Shown: in pieces, positions 44,595 through 54,120 of the stretch
Layout: each line of letters opens with the position of its first letter
How positions within the stretch are numbered: position 1 is the first letter of the stretch
DNA from: Takakia lepidozioides
Lineage: Eukaryota; Streptophyta; Takakiopsida; Takakiales; Takakiaceae
DNA: 64,000 nucleotides
Direction: 5' to 3'
Assembly (NCBI GenBank): GCA_030704615.1
Contig: CM060733.1
Location: 72,168,001-72,232,000 of the forward strand
Translations under genes and position numbers: made by a program
Notes under the pieces: generated by a model
What the model was told of the DNA's origin: nothing
Databases searched by the model: none
What the model saw: the letters and a program-made list of their open reading frames with translations, nothing else

Positions 44595-44597
44595 CTA
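44595..44597 (-). promoter_or_regulatory. In-frame UAG between DNMT and RT, possible readthrough site
   Basis: The minus strand reads GAG GTT GCA GCA TAG CAA CCA. The frames before and after are the same. The six bases after UAG fit CAR-YYA, the context known from tobamovirus-type readthrough. Copy 3 keeps the same TAG (54,197-54,199) with CAA CCG after it. No downstream RNA structure was computed. Confidence 0.5.
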
Positions 44598-45095
44598 TGC
44601 TGCAACCTCTTGAGCAGTACTCCCTACCTGCTCAGTCAATGACAAGGCATCATCCTGCCCCATCATCTCATCCTTGAGGACCTCCTCAACTCGAGAAGAA
44701 TCCCCAACCTCATCCATCACAGCCGCCTTGGCTGCCAACTCCCTCTGAACCTCGAGCACCTCCCACGTGTGCCATGGATGCATGCACCCCGTGGTCCTCA
44801 TATGCTCGCCCCCACTCACTGCCTGTACCGTCTCGGTAGGCAGAGAGACCATTGAGGGAAGTGTATTCCGCACTCTGCGTTGCTCAGCTAGAGCCAAGCT
44901 GATAATCCAGGTCAAGCAATTGAGATCCATTGCTTGCCCCAACACTTGACGACGTGATGCCTCAGAAAGAGACGACACCGCCGTGGTACCAGTGGTAAAA
45001 CCCATTGCCCGCTCACGCTCGTCAGCATTAGGCTCCACTAACTGCTGCAACTGAGCATCCCACAGGAGGCCAGGTCCACTATCCGGAAAGCATGC
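44595..45095 (-). CDS. DNMT C-terminal part (motifs IX/X) and linker, copy 2
   Basis: The frame reads DSGPGLLWDAQLQQLVEPNA, then ERERAMGFTTGTT and SRRQVLGQAMDLN. The latter two match the end of C5 methyltransferases: the target-recognition exit and motif X (GNxxD-like, here GQAMD), which folds back to the AdoMet site. A 70-residue acidic linker follows up to the UAG. It belongs to the protein encoded upstream, from which it is separated by loss of one C at about 45,081; copy 3 keeps that C and reads continuously there. Confidence 0.75.
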   Translation of the reverse strand, partial: ACFPDSGPGLLWDAQLQQLVEPNADERERAMGFTTGTTAVSSLSEASRRQVLGQAMDLNCLTWIISLALAEQRRVRNTLPSMVSLPTETVQAVSGGEHMRTTGCMHPWHTWEVLEVQRELAAKAAVMDEVGDSSRVEEVLKDEMMGQDDALSLTEQVGSTAQEVAA

Positions 45096-47353
45096 GATCC
45101 TGGGAAGCTGAGCAGTGTAGGTAATGCTGCTCGTGGTTGACCCACCTTGTTGACCACTGCCAAAGGCGAACGGTCATCGTGTCTCACACGTTGAGACTGC
45201 CTCCCTGTGTCCAGAATGTTATCCACTGTGAGATGTGCTGGCCGCTGCACCCCATCAAATGCACGCTTGAGCAGTGCGGGTGGCATCATGTTAGTCCACC
45301 ATAGCCGTGGACGATGAGCCCGTGACCCCACTGTAGCTGCATCCAGCAACACTGCTGACCCAAGCCACGACCGGACTTGATGCACACTGGCCATCACCCT
45401 GGCCCGAGAATCGCCCATCAGTGGCACATTCTCCAAGATGTATGCTGGAGATACAGCTTGATGAAGCTGCAAGTGGCGCAAAACCCGCACCATCTCCCAA
45501 AACAGACCCGACCTCGAGTCTCGCAATCCATTGCCATGCCCGGCTGATGAATGCCCTTGGCAGGGCCAACCTGCCACTACCAGATCAATGGAGCCAACCC
45601 GCTCCAAATCCTGCGCCCCCAGCAACGAAATGTCTGCTGGCAAGGCCTGCTGATATCCACGAATTGCAGACACCGACAACAACTCAGGGTACCGCTGCAC
45701 CAACTGAGCAACATGGCGAAGTGAAACGCGTCGTGCAGTAGTCTCATCCCTCTCCACATACAGGTAACGCCGAACTCGTACACCTGCCTGTAACACAGCA
45801 GCCAATCCGGTGCTGATCCCGCCAAACAAGTCCAGAAGACAAATGCCTTCATCCGGAGACTGCCACACAATAGGTGTGGTGTCCAATGGAGACAATTGAG
45901 GTGGTCCTGGTGCAATCCCCACACTCTCCTCCTCTCCTGACGGTACAAAAGCCTCCACCCAGGCTTGTTGCACCCGTCGATCAGCATCCCGCTGCAAATC
46001 CTTGCTCGTGCCCCACAATGGAGTCTGAGCAACCATGGTAGGCAACTCCGCCATACCATACATGTCATCCTGCTCTCCCGGAGGTGGTACATCCTCTGAA
46101 TGAGCATTGCCCTCAAGCAACTCTCTAGGCCAACTCACTGCCGCTGTGAATGCTGCTAGTGTCGGCATCTTGCCTCGCTGGGCAACCGCAACTCCTCCTA
46201 TGAACGTCACAGGGAGCTGCACACGCCGGCCCTCCCCTGACTGCCATGCAGGCCTATAGGAAGCTGACTCCTCCCAAAAATCCAGGGTGAAGCCCATGGG
46301 GTACAACACTGCCCCACCAACCAGGACATCGTATGAGACTGCGTCTGTCACAATGGCCTTGGCTCGCATCACTGAGCCATCTGTAGGGTGATCCGGCCGT
46401 AGTCTGATAGCCAACTCACGCCGTGTCATGCCCCGAGCCTGCTCCGATCCTCCCAGAGACGTCTGTATCTGGAAAGGACAAGGCTCCATATCCGCCTCCG
46501 TGAGGCCCAAGCCTGCAATAGCAGCTCTGCCCAGCATCAGTGGCTGAGCTCCCGAGTCCAACAAGACTCGCAGTGGCCGGTACCTCTTGCCTGCCGGTCC
46601 ACTCAAACAGAAAATGCCATCCTGGTTGTCTAACATGACAACTCCAGGTGTCACCATGGCGCGCTCAATGGCTGGCCTAGCTGGCAGCTCCATCAACCTG
46701 GCAGCTGCAGCTTGCCATGGCGCCGCCGTGGCAGTCTTGACCCTCAAATCCGAGGATCCCTCCGGCACTACACCTCCCACTATCTCCGCAGAAGATGAAG
46801 TAACCTCCCCACTCTCACAGAGTGTAGCTGCCAGCCTGAACACCTCAGCTGGTCTTACCCCCGGCGTCGCAATCATGGTAGCCGAGAACAATGGAGCCTG
46901 GCACACAGATGTGGCCGCTCCTAATAGCACACTAGCTGCCGTAGCCTTGGCAACACTAGGTAGTGGTGCTGCCCGTGTAGCTCTCCCCAATGGCATAGTA
47001 ACCTCCGCCTCGGTAATAGTCGGGCGAGAACTAGGTGCCATGGGTGGCGTCGACACTGTCTCCGCCAATGTGAATGACTGAGGAAGCCTAGCCTGACGGC
47101 TTGCCTCCCCACGCTGTGGATCCAACTCCACCTCTGCACCCCGTGGCTCAGGAACTCGTGCTGCTCCTCGAGTCACGGCTGCAGCAGACTCCACCTGCAC
47201 TAGTGGTAGTGCTGCTCCACACATGAATCCCATGCCTCCCATATCTCCTCCCTCAGGAGCAGGAGGTGGACCATCCGGCCTTAGAGCCGGTACCACCTGA
47301 GCTGTAGCCATGGCAGCGAGCCTCTGCTCTAGCTGCTGAAGCCGGTTGGCCAT
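45038..47353 (-). CDS. Retropepsin-C5 cytosine DNA methyltransferase, copy 2
   Basis: 771 codons. Residues 1-20 are a short coiled segment. Residues 75-245 are a low-complexity Ala/Ser/Thr linker. Retropepsin spans about 255-360, with LLDSGAQP (Asp 266) and YDVLVGGAVLYP. The methyltransferase runs from about 503: DLFGGISTGL (motif I, AdoMet binding), YVERDE (motif II), GWPCQGHS with catalytic Cys 598 (motif IV), ENVPLM (motif VI) and HRPRLWWTN (motif VIII). WWTN-type motif VIII and overall order resemble the DNMT3/DRM group rather than DNMT1 or CMT. The last 15 codons are out of frame; motifs IX/X follow in the next frame (see 44,595-45,095). Inferred role: processes the polyprotein and methylates element or target DNA. 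The frame is continuous with Gag apart from indels. Confidence 0.9.
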   Translation of the reverse strand: MANRLQQLEQRLAAMATAQVVPALRPDGPPPAPEGGDMGGMGFMCGAALPLVQVESAAAVTRGAARVPEPRGAEVELDPQRGEASRQARLPQSFTLAETVSTPPMAPSSRPTITEAEVTMPLGRATRAAPLPSVAKATAASVLLGAATSVCQAPLFSATMIATPGVRPAEVFRLAATLCESGEVTSSSAEIVGGVVPEGSSDLRVKTATAAPWQAAAARLMELPARPAIERAMVTPGVVMLDNQDGIFCLSGPAGKRYRPLRVLLDSGAQPLMLGRAAIAGLGLTEADMEPCPFQIQTSLGGSEQARGMTRRELAIRLRPDHPTDGSVMRAKAIVTDAVSYDVLVGGAVLYPMGFTLDFWEESASYRPAWQSGEGRRVQLPVTFIGGVAVAQRGKMPTLAAFTAAVSWPRELLEGNAHSEDVPPPGEQDDMYGMAELPTMVAQTPLWGTSKDLQRDADRRVQQAWVEAFVPSGEEESVGIAPGPPQLSPLDTTPIVWQSPDEGICLLDLFGGISTGLAAVLQAGVRVRRYLYVERDETTARRVSLRHVAQLVQRYPELLSVSAIRGYQQALPADISLLGAQDLERVGSIDLVVAGWPCQGHSSAGHGNGLRDSRSGLFWEMVRVLRHLQLHQAVSPAYILENVPLMGDSRARVMASVHQVRSWLGSAVLLDAATVGSRAHRPRLWWTNMMPPALLKRAFDGVQRPAHLTVDNILDTGRQSQRVRHDDRSPLAVVNKVGQPRAALPTLLSFPGSHAFRIVDLASCGMLSCSS

Positions 47354-48768
47354 GCCTTGGTCAACACCCTGACCTCCGTGTCCTTGGCCACGTTGAGCTT
47401 GCCCTTGGCCTGCACCTCGTGGCTGGCCACCTCGTCCTCTCTGGCTGCTCCACCTCGCCCCCGGCCACCATTGTTCCCTTGAAACTGGCCTGGGCGCAAC
47501 TCAGGATGCAAACTATAACACTGGGCCTCTCCATGCCCGTGCTTGCCACAATGCCCACACTGCAACTGTGCAGGCTGTGCATGTGCCGACCCTTTGCCTC
47601 CCTCTGGGCAATCCTTCTTGACATGGGGTCCTCCACATGTCCAGCACACCACATCCGCCCGTTGTTGGCCAGCAAATGAAGGGAGAGACCCCTGCATTTG
47701 AGGTCCTCTCTGCCCTTCCCTGAGCTTCACCTGAGCCCCCTTGTTGCCTTGAGCACGTTGAGGTAGTGGTTGGCTAGGAGCACCACTACCCCGTGGTGTC
47801 TCCTTAGCAAATCCCACCATGACCACTCGTTCCTCCACCATGTTGAGCTCTATCCGCTCTGCCAGCAAAAACACATTTGCTAAGGTGGGTTGGGCCGCTT
47901 GTAGGAGAGTTGCATCCCGCACCCTTCTCCTCAGCTCCTTGTCCAATATCCCATACCAGAATTGGACTGCCTGAGCTTCCGTAACCCCTTGGGTTACATT
48001 TATCAAGCGCCTCATGCGAGTGAAAGCCTCCCTCAAGCTCTCGGTTGGCTTCCGTTGGAACTCTTGCAAGCTCCGCAACTTCTCTGTCCTCACCCCTTGG
48101 TAGTTCCCTCTCAACTCTTCGAAGAACTCCACAACAGGGTTGAAGGCAGGCACGGGTGCTAGTGCTGGTGCGGTAGTGGCTTGGGTGGACGTCGTAGCTA
48201 CTGTACCACCAGTCCCACTGCTGCTTGCTGAAGCTGCCGGTGCAGCGGCAGGTGTAGCCACTGCCCTCGTGGCTCTAGTGCCCCTAGTGATGGAGACATA
48301 GTCGGTGACCAGTACATCCTCCACTCCTCAATCTCAACCTCATGCCCCCGCCTGAACTCATGGTAATCATCCATAGGCGGCCCCTCAAGGTGCTGAAACA
48401 GCCCTTTCCATGCCATGAACGGCGTAAATAGTTGTGGATTGCGCATTTGCTGCAAATCACACCAACTATCAAACTCTTGGATAAAATCATCCAACTCAAT
48501 GGTGCCCCACCGCCCCAGAGTACCTTCGTGGCCCCTTGGTAGCTCCATACATCTCCTCCATTGTGTCCCACAATAATGGCAAAGAAACAACTTGCACCGC
48601 CGGTATGAGCCTTCCTGATTCACAATCCGAATCAGAACCTTCCGTGGAAGACACAGGAGGTGAAGGTGGCCTAAACCGCACACCTCGTCTCGTGTACCCA
48701 CTAGTATCGCTAGTGCTCGAACCGGCACTGTCCCCAGCAACTAGTGGCACCTCCGTGTTGACACTCAA
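47329..48768 (-). pseudogene. gag: Gag of copy 2, broken by single-base shifts
   Basis: Three frames together match the intact Gag of copy 1 (5834-7192): 48,768-48,496 (N-terminal Ser-rich part), about 48,495-48,310 (TIELDDFIQEFDSWCDL) and 48,324-47,329 (capsid helices and two zinc knuckles, CWTCGGPHVKKDC and CGHCGKHGHGEAQC). Shifts are an extra G near 48,510, a missing C near 48,310 and a one-base change in the Gly/Arg-rich tail near 47,450. After the last shift the original frame (QGHGGQGVDQGMANRL) runs straight into the retropepsin frame with no stop, so Gag and protease-methyltransferase were one polyprotein. Confidence 0.85.
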
Positions 48769-49019
48769 CCGGTCATGAACATGTCCCTAACCCCCTCTCC
48801 ACAAGGTAACCGGGTAGAGAACCTGTTGCGGCTTATGGTTTGGAATACTAAGTTCCTAACATAGCCTACACCTGAACTTGCATGACCATGGGAATATCAT
48901 GAAGATACTCCTCAAACCGCCCTCCACAAGCTTCAAAATTCGGCCTTCCAGACCACATGCCAGTCCTTAGTCCACCAGTGCCTCCACGAGTCAGCACAGG
49001 CCATCCACAGGTCAACACG

Positions 49020-49760
49020 GGCCACCACAGACCAGCACAGGCCCACACAGCTCACTGGTCACAGCCGTCACAGCCGTCAGGCCAATGGGCACAGCCTGTC
49101 ACAGCCCCTCACAGCTCGTCACAACCTCAAAGGCCTCAGGCACAGCCTGTCACAGCCCCTCACAGCCCGTCACAGCCCCAAAGGCCTCAGGCGCGGCCTG
49201 TCACAGCCCCTCACAGCCCGTCACAGCCCCAAACGCCATGGCACGGCCTGTCACAGCCCCTCACAGCCCGTCACAGCCTCAAAGGCCTCAGGCACGGCCT
49301 GTCACAGCCCATCACAGCCCCAAAGGCCTCAGGCACGGCCTGTCACAGCCCCTCACAGCCCGTCACAGCCCCAAAGGCCTCAGGCGCGGCCTGTCACAGC
49401 CCCTCACAGCCCGTCACAGCCCCAAAGGCCATGGGCACGGCCTGTCACAGCCCTCACAGCCCGTCACCAGCCGCAAAGGCCTCAGGCACGGCCTGTCACA
49501 GCCCCTCACAGCCCATCACAGCCCCAAGGCCATGGGCACAGCCTGTCACAGCCCGTCACAGCCCCACAGGCCTCAGGGCACAGCCTGTCACAGCCCCGCA
49601 CAGCCCCACAGGGCACAGGGCAAAGCCTGTCACAGCCCATCACAGCCCATCACAGCCTCAAAGGCCTCAGGCACGGCCTGTCACAGCCCCTCACAGCCCA
49701 TCACAGCCCCAAAGGCCATGGGCACAGCCTGTCACAGCCCGTCACAGCCCCCTATCTTGG
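49020..49760. repeat. Minisatellite, ~51-bp unit, in the element leader
   Basis: About 14 imperfect units of the form cctgtcacagcccctcacag then cccgtcacagccccaaaggc then ctcaggcacgg. Units contain inner ~10-bp subrepeats (tcacagcccc). Because 51 is a multiple of three, two plus-strand frames stay open across the array, but they only repeat ACHSPSQPVTAPKASGT-like units and run antisense to the element. The array lies between the 5' terminal repeat and Gag of copy 2 and is absent from copy 1. Confidence 0.9.
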
Positions 49761-50438
49761 CTCCTTGGCTCCTTGATGCTCTCTAAGACAAGACTAAGCA
49801 CTCCATAGCCTTTGCCAAGCTCCTGAAACCCTAAGGCTTACATTTCCAGCCACAAGACACTTCTCTTGTGGTGCAAGAGCTCTTCTTCCAAGCTCTGTAA
49901 CCCTAGGTGCACATTCCATGGCCTTGCCGCACCTCTTAGCTCCTGTTCCAGCCCTGCTCTCGCCATGACAAGAGCCCTCTCAATGCTGAAGCTCGAGATT
50001 GAAACCCAATCTCACCATACTCCACAAAGTGCACTGATTTGCCCCAAGCCAAATCAGCCCTTTCGCTTGGTCTTGCAATCCTTCACACAATGACAGCTCG
50101 CATTCCCAAGTCCAGTTCTCAGCTTTGCCACCAAAGCCACTATAACCTGCTCTTGACTAGTCCTCTTCCCAATCGTGCTTGCTCATGCATGTACACAATC
50201 TGAAACCATCAAGGTGCTCTGGAATTACCTACAGTATGGTGCTTTCATCTCTGAAGCTGAAGATCGAATGCCAAGGTTTACCACCTCGTAACCCACATCG
50301 CCTCCGCTTCTAACAACCAAGAGCTCCACGGTGCTCCTTGCATAACAACTTGGTTTCTCTCATTCTCAAGCAAAAACCACAAGTGCTACAACTAACTCGT
50401 ATCTAGCACTCATAGATACGAGCTCATCTTTCTCGAGT
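49761..50438 (-). other. Leader between 5' terminal repeat and minisatellite
   Basis: No coding. On the plus strand gctcatctttctcgag (about 50,422-50,437) echoes inverted tcgagaaagatgagcc inside the terminal repeat (about 50,604), which may form a stem in element RNA. No primer-binding site complementary to the common initiator Met tRNA 3' end is seen. Confidence 0.4.
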
Positions 50439-50764
50439 GATAAAGAGGAAGAATACAAACACAAGCTCATGCGAGCTCACAAAGCTGAAGCATAAACTCA
50501 TGCATATATAACCTCATCACTCAAATACAAGTCAAGCCAAGTGCACCCCACGCCATGGGGAATCCACACTACGGCGCCATAGCTAGGCGCGGTGAGGCTC
50601 AACTCGAGAAAGATGAGCCTCCCGCGCTTGCCGTGAAGATAACCACTCCAGGGCCTAAATCTGCCTTGACCCCTGGATTGACACTTGGGCCAATCCCAAA
50701 TGTCAATATGTAAAAGCTAGCTATTTCCTAGCTAGTTTCACACTAGTGGTAAAATAACTTGACA
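50439..50764 (-). repeat. 5' terminal repeat unit X of copy 2
   Basis: 326 bp, matching 40,683-41,008 with three transitions. On the minus strand it starts TGTCAAGTTATTTTACC. It is not accompanied by unit R on either side. Confidence 0.9.
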
Positions 50765-52039
50765 AACTGTTTAATTTCTTGAACTGCTTAAACTGTCTAA
50801 AAACTTCTTGAACTGCTTTAAACCGTCATTCCTTGATGTCACTCCTTGAGGTGGAGAGAAAAACAATTGATTTATGTAGGCACGCTCGCGTGGGAGTAGT
50901 GAACGCGCATGGAGAGATAATTGTGGCGTGAGTTAAGCGTACCTAAAAAGGGAAAAAACCCGGATGTGTTTTATCTTTCGGGGTTTTGTTTCTGAAAAAT
51001 TTGAGAGGCTTACCTTTACCTATCAGTTACTTACTTCCCTTCCCACCCCGTCATGTTTTGAAATAATATTCTGGACGAAAGCAAGAACTAGAAGCGGATT
51101 ATTTCTTTTGTTCCTCGTTGAAGAAATATCACCTCGTTACCATACAAGATTACCTGCTTGGAGGTTTACAAGGTGCAACGACCTTGTGATTGCATTGCCT
51201 CAATTATTGAGTCATCTGAGAGGCAGCAAAAAATATATCTATATATTTTCATGTCATTTATAAGATCTTGTAATAGTGATGTAATAATTTTGTTTCATGA
51301 TTGTTAGAAGCAAAAAAACCATCAAATTTGTATTTCTTTTTTCTAAATCTTACTTCTTCTTATTCTTGATATCCCAATATATTTTTCCATATGCTAAACC
51401 TAAAGCTTTGGATTTATGTTACGGGAAGTTACCACAACTAAGATACAAAAGAATTAGATTCTAATTTGGAGTTTAATCAGTTCATGTGCCGTTAAATCAG
51501 AATTATTGAACAATTATAATCATAAGATTCAAATATTCCAAGTGTTGGACAACGTCTTCTTTACTTGGTCTCTGTGATTCTGAGATGCACAGGTAGCGGT
51601 TCCTGTTTGTTTCTGAATGCCTCTAAAACCTGATTAAAACTACTTTCTGTGGGGGTTAGAAATTGGCAGACTGGTCCTTTCCCTTTTCTCTTGCATTGTT
51701 CAGACTGGTGTTTTGGTTGTTTGGGCAGTGGAGACATGTTTGGACACTGGCGGCCTGCTACTCTATCAATTATGTGACTGCTCCTTATGATTTGACCCTC
51801 ACCGACCTTGTAAGCTACAGGTTTACTACCTGCCTTTATCTTACTGCTTTTACTGATTGACTCAACCTTTGTTCTAGAATTGCCCCGTTGTTCATCACGG
51901 CCAGAGAGGGTGTATGAAGTTGATTCTATGCTAAACCTTCTGCTAATGTCAGGTTTATCTTCTGCTTACTTCTTAAGCCGGCTGGTTTTGCATGATATGT
52001 TGACAGTGAGGGCGAATACAGGTAATGTCTGTTGTATTC
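50765..52039. other. Unassigned AT-rich flank
   Basis: No supported gene. Short direct words (cttgaactgcttaaac) recur at 50,778-50,825. Short frames at 50,964-51,263 and 51,663-51,860 have no motif. Confidence 0.4.
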
Positions 52040-52516
52040 ATGATCTGCCCTCATCGACATGTATTGTAAATGTGGCAGCATATATGTGCAAACAGAGTGT
52101 TTGAAAAAATGGCTACACAAAATGGTGTGTCATGGAGTGCAATGATTGTAGGATATGCCCAACATGGGTTTGGTAAGGAGGCTTTGGAGACCTATGAGAA
52201 AATGATACAAGAAGTGGTGACACCGGACCAAGTCACGTTCATCTGCATTGTCAGTGCCTGTGCAAGCCTGGCAGCCCTAGAGAAGGGCAAAGTTGTCCAT
52301 GCTGACATTATGAAAGCCAGAATTGTGACAGATATTGTTGTGGATACTGCCTTGGTTGACTTGTATGCCAAATGCAGCAACATACAGGATGCCCGTCGTG
52401 TGTTTGAGAATATGGCTCAACGTAGTGTGGTCTCATGGAACACAATGATCACAGGATATGCCCAGCATAGTGTGGTAGGGAGGCTTTGGAGATCTATGCG
52501 CATAGGACTGCCATAA
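52040..52516 (+). pseudogene. PPR fragment F
   Basis: Two and a half PLS units: VFEKMATQNGVSWSAMIVGY, YEKMIQEVVTPDQVTFICIV, ACASLAALEKGKVVHADIM, VDLYAKCSNIQDARRVF, then MITGYAQHS where it breaks off. An incomplete upstream MYCKCG-like unit (about 52,055) is out of frame. It is closest to the repeats of gene B. No start or end domain. Confidence 0.75.
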
Positions 52517-54120
52517 CTCTCCCCTATAGATAATGATTCCCATTTACGAGATTGGACTCCACTCTAGCTGGTCGCAAACTCCAATGCAGCCTTGACATTC
52601 ACAGAGATCCTCCTTTCTGTTTGCTTAGAAATCTAGAATGACATGCGAGGCGGGTTTGAATATTTTGCTTCATATGCAAAATCCAAAATTTGCTAAGACA
52701 ACGCCACAGGTTGAATGCCCTTCTGCCAAAACACATTGATAGTCAGACCAGACTTGATGGATAAAATGGACACTAGCTCCCCTGAATCAGCTGATGCATG
52801 GAAACATGCTTATCTGAAATGAATTGCCATCACAACGGATGCGGTAGTCTTGAGACCCAGGCAAATCCGGTGACCATATGAGTGTGGAACTTCTAAAGCC
52901 CTATAACAACCACTCCCAAAGAAGAGAACAAGCTTTATGCCAGCTGGTCACAAACCCGAGAGTGATAGAGAGTGGCGAATTGGGTTCCTGTACGTGTATT
53001 CATTTCGAGTTTGGGTAGTGAAAAACCACTCCAACCAACTGGTGATATCTCTACTTGCAAATGGAAATGGAACAAAAGCCTTCTGAACCCAAAACCCCAT
53101 ATTGAAAGGGATGCACATGAACATGCCAATGAAAGCAGTCTAAGACGCAATTGAAGTGTATGGGTTGCAGGGTGTCTTACCTACCGACAACATTATCTGG
53201 CCAACAATACTAGAGCTGCCACATACTTCTCTTACTAGATTGTTACACATTGTTCGTGTCATCTCTTCTCCTCCATGACAAGCTAAGATTTAACTGGTGG
53301 ATGCTCCATAGCCCGAGTACTTGGTAATGGGGTACTACCTCCTGGTCTTACATTCTTTGGGAAGAAGTGACAGCATATCCAAAAACTTCTCCTCTCAAAG
53401 CAAGTCCAAATTCTGCTGCAGCAGTCCAGTCAATGTTTCAAACACAAGCAACTTCGGCGCTGAGAAGTTTAGGGGCGACTCCAAAATTCTTACAGGGAAT
53501 CAAGTGACTTTTCAGGCAGGGGGCCTTTTGGGAAAGGAAAAGATGTATCAGGTGTTTCATTTCCAAGACAGGGTGTTGATATTGGCCCCTTCATGAGGAG
53601 GGGAAGGGGTTTTATTGGGGGACGAGACTGCGTTTGTGGTCCCTTAATTTCAGGTGGCTGGAGGGGGTTTATGAGTTTGGATCAGGGTTTAAATGTACTG
53701 AAAGACAGTGTTGATATCAAGGATGAGAGCTTCATGGCAAATTGCAAGGCTTTGGTGGAACATTGACTTACATTGACTAGGGATCGTTCAAATGGATGCA
53801 CATGTATCTCCGCTTGAAGACGTTTTTTTTTTTTTTTTTAAATTTAGATGTTTCAAGTTGGAGGGTAGCAATTTTGCACATATATTCTCAGGTCAATTAA
53901 AAAATTAAACTTTCATTCAAGCGAGGTTTACCTACCCGACGTGAATGCCATTGGCCTAAATAATAGCCCTTATCCCAGGAACATGTCTCTACCCACAGAT
54001 GTGGTCAAGAGTAAGTGAACTTATTTGGAGGACTGTCTTTCATATGAATGCGTGTGTTTGGCTTTACTTGTAGATGTCCATAATAGCTACTGTGACTGAC
54101 AGAAGTCAATGGACTTGGTT
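52517..54120. other. Unassigned stretch
   Basis: A plus-strand frame at 53,321-53,596 has no recognisable motif. A T-run lies at 53,824-53,840. Nothing else supported. Confidence 0.35.

Larger units (their letters stand above)
40493..50764 (-). mobile_element. Near-complete Ty3/Gypsy element with DNMT and PHD, copy 2
   Basis: About 10.3 kb. On the minus strand the order is 5' terminal repeat (50,764-50,439), leader with minisatellite, Gag, retropepsin, C5 cytosine methyltransferase, in-frame UAG, reverse transcriptase, RNase H, integrase, PHD finger, polypurine tract (about 41,201-41,212) and 3' terminal repeats. RT-RNase H-integrase order makes it Ty3/Gypsy. A 4-bp AACT lies outside both ends (40,489-40,492 and 50,765-50,768), compatible with a short target duplication. 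The two 326-bp terminal repeats differ at 3 sites, all transitions, so insertion is recent. Coding is broken only by single-base shifts. No standard tRNA-Met primer site was found next to the 5' repeat. Confidence 0.9.

Noticed and set aside
49020-49760. CRISPR-like regular array
   Set aside because: Units are contiguous with no unique spacers, and the context is a plant retroelement leader.
48957-49808. Two long plus-strand frames (283 and 233 codons) of PVTAPHSPSQPQ-like repeats
   Set aside because: They arise because the minisatellite unit length is a multiple of three. They run antisense to the retroelement, lack any domain and have no start context.
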